Positions 1 through 5,485 of a stretch of DNA of 5,907 nt are shown here, piece by piece. Source of the DNA: Candidatus Woesebacteria bacterium (GTDB lineage Bacteria; Patescibacteriota; Microgenomatia; UBA8517). The DNA is taken from positions 1 through 5,907 of the forward strand of contig JAUYMM010000037.1 of assembly GCA_030699485.1 (NCBI GenBank). The letters run 5' to 3'. Position numbers and translations under genes: made by a program. Under the pieces are notes generated by a model. The model saw only the letters and a list, made by a program, of their open reading frames with translations, was not told where the DNA came from and ran no database searches. Position 1 is the stretch's first letter. The number at the start of each line of letters is the position of its first letter.

Positions 1-1479
1 TTCAAAATAATAATTAAAAATATTTCTTGCAATTGGGCCTGCAACTTTTGATCCTTCTCCAGATTTTTCAACCATTACTGTTAACATTATTTCAGGATTT
101 TCAAGTGGTGCAAAGACTGTAAACCATGCATGAGTTTTATCATCTTCATTTGTTTCTGCAGTTCCTGTCTTACATCCTACTTCAATACCATTATGTTTCT
201 CACTAAAATCAAAAAAGGTAAATCCCGTTCCACCTGCAATGCATACTTTTTTCATTCCTTCTTTTACTAAATTAATATTTTCCTCTTTAATTTTTGTTTT
301 TTGGCAATTTGTTTCTCCTACAATTTTAAGATTACAAAACTTACCACCATTAGCAATAACAAGATTTGCTCTATGAATTCCAACAGGAGTTAGGGCAAGA
401 TCTCCTTGTCCTATTGAAAAATGATATGTATTACCTAAAAACCATTTTTCTTTCTTTATCTTTTCTTTCCAATCGGGAGATGGGATAAGAGAAATTATTT
501 CTCCTGGAATATCAATATCTGTTAATTTGGTTAAACCAAAATTTTTCATCCAATCTACTAAACTATTGATACCAACAGCTTCTCCTATTTTGTAAAAAAA
601 TGTATCAGTTGAACGAGCTAATGCTTTTGTTAAATCAATTTCCCCCTCTTTTCCGCCATACTGTGTAAAATACCAATTTGTATATGAAAAATTACCATAG
701 ATTGATTCAACAGTTACAATTCCAGTATCTGTATATTTATAGTTTTTATCTATTTTTCCTTCTTCTAAAGCTGCAATTGCAACAAGTGGTTTAAATATTG
801 ACCCAGGGTGATATAGACCTCCAATACTTCTGTTAAAAAGTGGCAATTCTGGATCATCTAAACTTTTAGGGATATCGTCTGGATCAAAAGATGGTGATGA
901 AAAAAGAGCTAATACTTCACCATTTTTGTCTGTTGCAATAACAGCTCCACTTTTTCCAACCATTTCATTTGCGATAGTATTTTGCAAATTAAAATCTATA
1001 TTTGTCCTAAGATCACTACCTGAAATTGGATATTTTATTCCCAAACTTCTTAATTTTTTCCCTTTACTATCAACTTCTATCAATTCTTCTCCATCAACAC
1101 CTGTCAAATGACAATTGTAATATTCAGAAAGTCCACCACGGCCTACGATTTGCCCTAATTTATAAGCACCTTTTTCAATACATTTTGGGTCAATTTTACC
1201 AACTTCATTGGCATTAGTCTCAGCTAAATAACCAATTAAATGAGAAAAATTAGACCCACTTAAAACTTCACCACCACGAGCTAAAATTTTTCCTCTTGTA
1301 GCTTTAATCTTAATTCTCTCTATCCTGTTTCCTTCTGATAATTTTCTGTAATACTCCCCTTTGATTAGTTGCAGATCTATAAGTCTTCCTATCAAAACAA
1401 GGAAACCAAGCAATAAAACTCCCCTTAAAAACCAAGAAAGCCATGATTCATTATTTTTTGAACTAGCCAACGTTTGCAT
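1..1479 (-). CDS. mrdA: Penicillin-binding protein 2 (peptidoglycan D,D-transpeptidase), 3' end cut by the window
   Basis: This protein cross-links peptidoglycan during cell elongation, normally with the RodA glycosyltransferase, and is anchored in the membrane with its catalytic domain outside. I translated 493 codons from the ATG at 1479-1477 to the window edge, with no stop. A membrane span lies at about residues 16-34. The dimerisation/pedestal region follows, with TRGKIL at 61-66 and VGRGGLSEYY at 112-121. The transpeptidase domain has all three signatures: nucleophile Ser227 in SIFK (227-230), STD at 290-292 (SxD is usual for PBP2) and KTGTAE at 437-442. The last residues, NIFNYYFE, are near the usual C-terminus, so little is missing. 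Six cysteines lie outside the membrane (100, 123, 382, 392, 413, 436). The gene starts 23 bases after the preceding ORF, with no clear Shine-Dalgarno sequence. It is the last visible gene of the mreB cluster; rodA may follow outside the window. Confidence 0.93.
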   Translation of the reverse strand, partial: MQTLASSKNNESWLSWFLRGVLLLGFLVLIGRLIDLQLIKGEYYRKLSEGNRIERIKIKATRGKILARGGEVLSGSNFSHLIGYLAETNANEVGKIDPKCIEKGAYKLGQIVGRGGLSEYYNCHLTGVDGEELIEVDSKGKKLRSLGIKYPISGSDLRTNIDFNLQNTIANEMVGKSGAVIATDKNGEVLALFSSPSFDPDDIPKSLDDPELPLFNRSIGGLYHPGSIFKPLVAIAALEEGKIDKNYKYTDTGIVTVESIYGNFSYTNWYFTQYGGKEGEIDLTKALARSTDTFFYKIGEAVGINSLVDWMKNFGLTKLTDIDIPGEIISLIPSPDWKEKIKKEKWFLGNTYHFSIGQGDLALTPVGIHRANLVIANGGKFCNLKIVGETNCQKTKIKEENINLVKEGMKKVCIAGGTGFTFFDFSEKHNGIEVGCKTGTAETNEDDKTHAWFTVFAPLENPEIMLTVMVEKSGEGSKVAGPIARNIFNYYFE

Positions 1480-1502
1480 ATGATAATAATAACAGATGGA
1501 AA

Positions 1503-1751
1503 TTAAATATTGGGGTGTTCAGGGTGACCTAGTGGTTTTAAACCTGCCTTCATCCTTTCCCTTGCTAATGGTAAATCGTTTCGACCGGCAGCTATAGAGA
1601 TTAGCTGTTTTAACGATGTTTGATCTTTTTCTTCAACAATTTTTTGATAAAGCTCTTTTAAATAAGCTTCTCTTTCTGTGTCAGAAACAATTCTAGCGTC
1701 TGCAACTGTCATATTTTCCACAATTTTAGTACTAATTACTTCTAAATGCAA
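1503..1751 (-). CDS. Hypothetical small soluble protein, up to 82 aa
   Basis: I do not recognise this family. The ORF opens with TTG at 1751-1749. An in-frame ATG at 1712-1710 (residue 14, MTVADARIV) has GTGGA a few bases upstream and may be the real start, giving 69 aa. The product is charged, looks mostly helical, has no membrane span and no cysteines, and ends GLKPLGHPEHPNI. It lies between two single-span peptides and mrdA, so a link to cell-wall elongation is suggested by position only. The reading frame upstream of the TTG is open for three sense codons back to a TGA at 1763-1761. That TGA is the stop of the 27-aa membrane peptide in the same frame. If the TGA is a mutation or sequencing error, or is read through, both ORFs form one protein of about 112 residues with an N-terminal anchor. 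The ORF is likely real because of its tight placement and its protein-like composition. Confidence 0.6.
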   Translation of the reverse strand: MHLEVISTKIVENMTVADARIVSDTEREAYLKELYQKIVEEKDQTSLKQLISIAAGRNDLPLARERMKAGLKPLGHPEHPNI

Positions 1752-1760
1752 TTTTTTGAA

Positions 1761-1844
1761 TCATTTTTTACCTAAACGGAAGAAGATTAAATAACCAGCA
1801 ATTCCCATTAATGTGAATGTAATAATAGCTAATGGTATATTCAT
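1761..1844 (-). CDS. 27-aa single-span membrane peptide, possibly the severed N-terminus of the next ORF
   Basis: The ATG at 1844-1842 opens a 27-codon ORF ending in TGA (1763-1761). After a four-residue start (MNIP), residues 5-22 form one hydrophobic segment. It is followed by a basic tail (FRLGKK), which predicts the N-terminus outside and the C-terminus in the cytoplasm. The start codon comes one base after the TAA of the preceding 35-aa ORF (TAAAATG), so it is probably translationally coupled, with no separate Shine-Dalgarno sequence. The frame continues past the TGA into the 82-aa ORF with only TTC AAA AAA between the TGA and that ORF's TTG. A span, a basic flank and then a charged helical domain is a natural layout for one anchored protein. 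I cannot assign a family. It may be a genuine mini-protein or the anchor of a broken gene. Confidence 0.5.
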   Translation of the reverse strand: MNIPLAIITFTLMGIAGYLIFFRLGKK

Positions 1845-1845
1845 T

Positions 1846-1953
1846 TTATTTTACAAAATCTTTTCTAACCAAAAAATATATAGCAATTATCACAAAAAAA
1901 CTAATAGCTCCTGCAAATAAATACGTGTTGGTAATTTTTTCTGGAGTAATCAT
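1846..1953 (-). CDS. 35-aa single-span membrane peptide
   Basis: The ATG at 1953-1951 opens a 35-codon ORF ending in TAA (1848-1846). A short polar N-terminus (MITPEKITNT) leads into one hydrophobic segment at residues 11-29 (YLFAGAISFFVIIAIYFLV) and a charged tail (RKDFVK), giving a predicted N-out, C-in topology. The ORF is 61 bases after the mreB stop and one base before the next mini-ORF, and all are on the same strand, which supports co-transcription. A weak purine run (AGAAAGA) lies 10-16 bases upstream. It is far too short to be MreC or MreD and I know no family for it. Clean span architecture and tight spacing argue for a real gene. Short hydrophobic ORFs also arise by chance in AT-rich DNA, so confidence is moderate. 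Confidence 0.5.
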   Translation of the reverse strand: MITPEKITNTYLFAGAISFFVIIAIYFLVRKDFVK

Positions 1954-2014
1954 TGTAATTATATCTTTCTAGTAAATAATAGCGAAAACCAAAAGAAAAA
2001 TCCAGTCATTTCTA

Positions 2015-3106
2015 CTACTTAATCCCTTTTGTAATTCTTATTTTGTTTAAAAGTGATTGGTCATCAAGTAATTTTCCACAACCTCTAACTACACAGGTTA
2101 ATGGATCTTCTGCGATAAAAACAGGCATTTTAGTAGCATCGGCTACTGCTTTTTCTATTCCATGAATCATTGCCCCACCACCAGCTAAATAAATCCCTTT
2201 TTCTAAAATATCTGAAATTAATTCTGGTGGAGTTTCTTCTAACGTGTCCGACACGCCTGAAATAATCTCATGTATTATTGGTCCCAATGCCTCTCTTATT
2301 TCTCCATCAGTTAATTTAATAGACCTAGGAAGTCCATTTTCCAGATCTCTGCCTCTTACGACAAAAATCTTAGTTTTAGATGAATTGGCTTCGCCACCGA
2401 AGTCAACTGCTGATCCAATTGCAATTTTTACAGCTTCTGCAGATGATTGACCAAGAAGAAGTGAGTATTTTAATTTTACATAATTTATTATGGCTTCATC
2501 CATCTCATCTCCAGCAATACGTAGTGATCTACCTATCACAATCCCACCCAATGAAATTACGGCAATTTCAGAAGTTCCTCCCCCAATATCTACTATAAAA
2601 TTCCCTTCAGGTGAAGAAACATCAAGCCCAGCTCCAATTGCAGCTGCCATCGGTTCTTCAATTAAATCTACTCTTCTTGCGCCTGCATCAATTGCAACGT
2701 CGGCCACAGCTCTTCTCTCAACCTCAGTAACACCTGATGGAATACCAACAATTACATGCGGTCTGGGTATACGTGGCATATTTCCACCAGTTTCATGAAC
2801 TTTTTTGATATAGTGAGTAAGTATTGAAGAAGCTGCATCAAAATCAGCAATAACTCCATCTCTAAGAGGTCTAATTACCTCAATTGTAGAAGGTGCTCTT
2901 CCAATCATTTTTTTGGCTGGAAGCCCAATTGCCAAAATTTCTTTTGATTTTTTATTTCTTGCAACCGCTGAAGGTTCCCTGATTGCAACACCTTTACCTT
3001 TAATAAAAACTAAAGTATTTGAGGTGCCAAGGTCAATTCCAAGATCAGTCGAAAAAAAACCCAGGATTAAATTAATCGGATTTGGTATACTTTTAAATAT
3101 CATCAT
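2015..3106 (-). CDS. mreB: Rod-shape-determining actin homologue MreB
   Basis: MreB is a bacterial actin that polymerises on the inner face of the membrane and guides the elongation machinery, including PBP2. Numbered from the ATG at 3106 (363 aa), the actin-fold motifs are phosphate-1 DLGTSN at 25-30, PSGVTEVERRAV in subdomain IB, EEPMAAAIG at about 150-158, phosphate-2 DIGGGTSE at 173-180 and the adenosine motif AGGGA at 308-312. The stop is TAG. The start is uncertain. Adjacent ATGs at 3106 and 3103 give MIFKSIPNPINLILGFF before the conserved STDLGIDLG, which fits a membrane-binding N-terminal helix. The ATG at 3127 adds seven residues. An opening at 3187 would need TTG and adds an unlikely lysine-rich leader that overlaps the divergent gene. 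The 5' end touches the start of the divergent ligase gene. It is the first gene of the minus-strand cluster that ends with mrdA. A 13-bp palindrome lies in the codons for GVSDT. Confidence 0.95.
   Translation of the reverse strand: MMIFKSIPNPINLILGFFSTDLGIDLGTSNTLVFIKGKGVAIREPSAVARNKKSKEILAIGLPAKKMIGRAPSTIEVIRPLRDGVIADFDAASSILTHYIKKVHETGGNMPRIPRPHVIVGIPSGVTEVERRAVADVAIDAGARRVDLIEEPMAAAIGAGLDVSSPEGNFIVDIGGGTSEIAVISLGGIVIGRSLRIAGDEMDEAIINYVKLKYSLLLGQSSAEAVKIAIGSAVDFGGEANSSKTKIFVVRGRDLENGLPRSIKLTDGEIREALGPIIHEIISGVSDTLEETPPELISDILEKGIYLAGGGAMIHGIEKAVADATKMPVFIAEDPLTCVVRGCGKLLDDQSLLNKIRITKGIK
2243..2255. repeat. 13-bp palindrome with GTCNGAC core inside mreB
   Basis: CGTGTC-C-GACACG is a perfect inverted repeat with 6-bp arms around one base. 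It lies in the mreB codons for about residues 284-288 (GVSDT). It is richer in G+C than its surroundings. It shares the GTC-N-GAC core with the 19-bp palindrome in fmt at 5823-5841. No transposase gene is in the window, so its identity as a mobile or REP-like element is inference. Confidence 0.45.
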
Positions 3107-3110
3107 GATG
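3101..3110. promoter_or_regulatory. Palindromic head-to-head start-codon region CATCATGATG
   Basis: This 10-bp perfect palindrome reads ATGATG on both strands. On the minus strand it supplies the two candidate mreB starts (3106 and 3103). On the plus strand it supplies the two candidate ligase starts (3105 and 3108). There is no intergenic space, so each gene's promoter and any leader must lie in the other's coding sequence. A TATACT hexamer at 3086-3091 could be a plus-strand -10 element about 14 bases before the ATG, but I see no matching -35. Confidence 0.6.
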
Positions 3111-4937
3111 CCAGTACTTTTTAACATATTATTTTTAATCTTACCACTCGTCTTTTTTAAAAACACATCAGAACTTTTTGAATTCAATAAAGTTATAGTT
3201 CTTTATCTCTTTACAAGTTTGATTGTATCAGGATGGTTAATTGAGTCAATCAAACAAAGAAAATTCATCTTTCGCCCTACTAAATTAGATGTCCCCCTAG
3301 TCATCTATTTATCTATTTATTTAATTAGCACTTTATTTTCAATAGATCCTAGAACTTCATGGCTTGGCTATTATTCAAGATTTAATGGTGGACTTGTAAC
3401 TCAGATTTGCTATGCACTTCTTTATTGGGCCTTTGTTAGTAACCTTAACCAAAAGCAGGCGCAGAAAGTTATAAGCTATATGCTATATGCCGTAGGCATA
3501 GCTGCATTACTAGCGATAGGAGAGAGATTTGGAATATTTGCAACTTGTGGAATGATGAATTTTGGTTTGAAAGAATCATGTTGGGTACAAGACGTTCAAG
3601 CAAGAGTTTTTAGTACACTGGGTCAACCCAACTGGCTGGCAGCCTTACTTGTTGCATTAATTCCTATTTCCTGGGTATATGCCATGAAACACAAAGCTTA
3701 TGGCATTCTCTCAATTTTATTCTTCGTAACTCTTTTATTTACAAAGTCTCGTTCAGGTCTTTTAGCTTTTGCTGTTAGTGCAATTATATTTTGGGGATTC
3801 ATGCTTAAAAGGCATGTAAAAGAATTCTTAATATTAAATATTATTTTTTTAATATTATTTTTTGTTTTTAATAAACCTAGTCCCTACCCCCTAGTCCCTG
3901 CCCAAGGCAATAGCCTTGAAACAGGTGGTACTGAGTCGGGAACAATTAGAAAATATGTTTGGCTTGGAGCATTGTCTGTTTTTAAACATTACCCAATTTT
4001 AGGAACTGGCCCTGAGACTTTTGCTTTTTCATATCCAATGTTTAAACCAGTAGGACACAATTTAACTTCAGAGTGGGATTTTATTTACAACAAAGCACAT
4101 AATGAATTTTTAAATTATCTAGCAAATACGGGGATATTAGGATTTATATCCTATTTATCATTAATTACTTTTTCAATTATTATTATATCTAAATCAGGAA
4201 AATATGAGTATTTAGCAGGGTTTATAGCAATTCTTGTAACAAACTTTTTTGGCTTTTCAGTAGTTCCTGTTTCACTTCTTTTCTTTTTATTACCAGCAAT
4301 TGCATTAGTAAGTAGTAGTGATTACAAAATCCATCTAGATAAAACTAAATTAAAATTATTTGAAAGACTTATGATTTATCTTGTATTAATTATTAATATT
4401 TATTTCTTATTTATTATTTATTATTATTGGAAAGCAGATATTTATTACAATTCCTCGCAATTTGAAAAGGCATTAAGTATTTCTCCAAATGAACCAAACT
4501 ATATTTCAAAATTAGCCCTAACTGACACTAAGGTTGAAACAGCATCAAAAGCTCTAAAGTTGTCTCCCTATAATCAAAATGTAAGAAAAATATTAATTAG
4601 TAATTTAGTTAAAAATGCAGATACAGATCCCAATAATTTGAAACTTGCTGAAACTGTTATTAATAATGGTATTAAATTATCCCCAAACGATCCAAAACTT
4701 TATTATCAGCTTGGAATATTACAACTAAAAATTGCTAAGAATAATGAAGCAGTTGCCAATTTAGAAAAAGCCGTAGAATTAAAGACAAATTATAAAGAAG
4801 GACGATATGCACTGGGAATGACATATAAATCTTTAAATATGCCAGAGGAGGCAAAACAAGAATTTGAATATATTCTAAAAAATATAGATCCAGATGACGA
4901 ATTAACCAAAAAAAATCTAGATGATATAATTCATTAA
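3105..4937 (+). CDS. O-antigen ligase/polymerase-family membrane protein with C-terminal TPRs
   Basis: The protein is probably a WaaL/Wzy-like glycan ligase that transfers a lipid-linked polysaccharide to an acceptor outside the membrane. The start is the ATG at 3105 (or 3108), giving about 610 aa. An open extension back to 2913 only mirrors conserved mreB codons. About 11-13 membrane spans occupy residues 1-442. The large external loop (about 256-335) holds an Arg at 282 in SGTIRKYVW and GTGPETF at 300-306. His332 begins HNEFLNYLANTGILG, which matches the WaaL signature H[NSQ]X9GXX[GTY] exactly. TSELFEFNK near the N-terminus resembles relatives as I recall them. After the last span (422-442), residues about 445-600 form TPR-like helical repeats, for example NEAVANLEKAVEL and PEEAKQEFEYIL. 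The acceptor is unknown; in a monoderm CPR cell it may be protein or another surface polymer rather than LPS (inference). The TAA overlaps the def ATG by one base. A G+C-rich microrepeat and hairpin lie in the external loop. Confidence 0.85.
   Translation: MMPVLFNILFLILPLVFFKNTSELFEFNKVIVLYLFTSLIVSGWLIESIKQRKFIFRPTKLDVPLVIYLSIYLISTLFSIDPRTSWLGYYSRFNGGLVTQICYALLYWAFVSNLNQKQAQKVISYMLYAVGIAALLAIGERFGIFATCGMMNFGLKESCWVQDVQARVFSTLGQPNWLAALLVALIPISWVYAMKHKAYGILSILFFVTLLFTKSRSGLLAFAVSAIIFWGFMLKRHVKEFLILNIIFLILFFVFNKPSPYPLVPAQGNSLETGGTESGTIRKYVWLGALSVFKHYPILGTGPETFAFSYPMFKPVGHNLTSEWDFIYNKAHNEFLNYLANTGILGFISYLSLITFSIIIISKSGKYEYLAGFIAILVTNFFGFSVVPVSLLFFLLPAIALVSSSDYKIHLDKTKLKLFERLMIYLVLIINIYFLFIIYYYWKADIYYNSSQFEKALSISPNEPNYISKLALTDTKVETASKALKLSPYNQNVRKILISNLVKNADTDPNNLKLAETVINNGIKLSPNDPKLYYQLGILQLKIAKNNEAVANLEKAVELKTNYKEGRYALGMTYKSLNMPEEAKQEFEYILKNIDPDDELTKKNLDDIIH
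3877..3903 (+). repeat. Two-copy 14-bp tandem repeat in the ligase external loop
   Basis: CTAGTCCCTACCC (3877-3889) recurs as CTAGTCCCTGCCC (3891-3903), with 12 of 13 bases matching and one C between. The unit of 14 is not a multiple of three, so the copies are read in different frames and encode the Pro-rich loop PSPYPLVPA. The C-rich composition contrasts sharply with the AT-rich membrane-span codons before it. Confidence 0.6.
3903..3918 (+). repeat. 6-bp-arm hairpin adjoining the tandem repeat
   Basis: CAAGGC (3903-3908), loop AATA, then GCCTTG (3913-3918) form a perfect stem. It directly follows the tandem repeat, within codons for QGNSLE of the ligase loop. No U-run follows and it is inside a gene, so it is not a conventional terminator. 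Confidence 0.45.
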
Positions 4938-5485
4938 TGGTGCAAAAAATAGTTCAGTCGGGTGATCCGATATTAAGACGTGTCAGTAGACCTATTGGGT
5001 CAATAGATCGAAAAACACAAAAGTTAATTCAGGACTTAAAAGATACTTTGTCTGTTCAAAAAGATCCTGAAGGTGTTGGTCTTGCCGCACCTCAAATTGG
5101 AAAAAATTTAAGAGCGTTTGCAGTTAACTTCAAAAATCTAAAAAGAATTGTTATTAATCCCGAAATAATATCAGTACTAAGTACTAAGAGAATGCATCAC
5201 GATGTGGGCAAAGTACAAAGTACTAAGCGGAGTGAGATACTCGAGGGCTGTCTTTCACTTCCCCATTATTATGGTCCATTAAAAAGAGAGGCTTTAGTAA
5301 AAATTAAATACTTAGATGAAAATGGAAAAGAAATAATAGAAGAATTTAAGGATTTTGATGCTCAAATAATCTTGCACGAAATAGATCATTTAAATGGATT
5401 TTTATTTATAGATAGATTATTAGAACAAAAAAAGAAACTTTACAAACTTGATGAAAAAGATGAGTGGGAAGAGGTGGAGTTGTGA
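4937..5485 (+). CDS. def: Peptide deformylase
   Basis: This cytosolic metalloenzyme removes the N-formyl group from the initiator methionine of nascent proteins. All three family motifs are present in the 182-aa product: motif 1 GVGLAAPQ at 46-53, motif 2 EGCLS with the metal ligand Cys105, and motif 3 HEIDH at 147-151, which supplies two His ligands and the catalytic Glu. The ATG at 4937 overlaps the ligase TAA (TAATG), and no Shine-Dalgarno sequence is visible, so coupling is likely. The TGA at 5483-5485 overlaps the fmt GTG. One oddity is the stretch between NPE (74-76) and EGC (103-105). It holds 26 residues, against 11 in E. coli Def as I recall that sequence. It contains STKR twice (82-85 and 95-98), encoded by a direct DNA repeat 39 bases apart. 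Removing one 39-base unit would leave 13 residues. The insert is in frame and spares the catalytic motifs. Confidence 0.95.
   Translation: MVQKIVQSGDPILRRVSRPIGSIDRKTQKLIQDLKDTLSVQKDPEGVGLAAPQIGKNLRAFAVNFKNLKRIVINPEIISVLSTKRMHHDVGKVQSTKRSEILEGCLSLPHYYGPLKREALVKIKYLDENGKEIIEEFKDFDAQIILHEIDHLNGFLFIDRLLEQKKKLYKLDEKDEWEEVEL
5173..5227 (+). repeat. Direct and heptameric repeats (AGTACTAAG family) inside def
   Basis: AGTACTAAG occurs at 5173-5181, 5180-5188 (overlapping by two bases, period 7) and 5219-5227. A related period-7 run, AAGTACAAAGTACTAAG, covers 5211-5227. The second and third copies are 39 bases apart, in the same frame, and each encodes Ser-Thr-Lys. The layout looks like an in-frame insert bounded by a direct repeat. 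Confidence 0.65.
5471..5475 (+). promoter_or_regulatory. Shine-Dalgarno sequence for fmt
   Basis: GAGGT lies six bases before the GTG at 5482, inside the last codons of def. It is the only strong Shine-Dalgarno match before a gene start in the window. It supports GTG as the fmt start despite the non-ATG codon. Confidence 0.6.

Noticed and set aside
926..1217. Plus-strand ORFs of 61 and 63 codons within the PBP2 region
   Set aside because: They are antisense to conserved mrdA codons and have no recognisable protein features.
1761..1763. Genome-wide recoding of TGA (Trp or Gly) to explain the split ORF
   Set aside because: About 1,800 codons of the five long genes contain no internal TGA, and the def TGA overlaps the fmt start in the usual GTGA arrangement. 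Recoded genomes would show many TGA codons.
1958..1963. Minus-strand TATAAT before the 35-aa ORF as a -10 promoter element
   Set aside because: It ends only four bases before the ATG, so transcription would start inside the gene, and there is no -35. It is likely chance in AT-rich DNA.
2244..2798. Three plus-strand ORFs of 68-102 codons opposite mreB
   Set aside because: They are low-complexity shadows of conserved mreB codons, mutually overlapping, with no plausible translation signals.
2913..3104. N-terminal extension of the ligase ORF to an ATG at 2913
   Set aside because: These codons lie opposite the conserved mreB nucleotide-binding region. The extension is not ligase-like, and a normal first membrane span begins at the ATGs at 3105/3108.
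3107..3187. MreB start at TTG 3187 (390 aa)
   Set aside because: It needs a TTG codon, adds a Lys-rich leader unlike MreB, and overlaps the divergent gene's first codons. ATGs at 3127, 3106 and 3103 are available.
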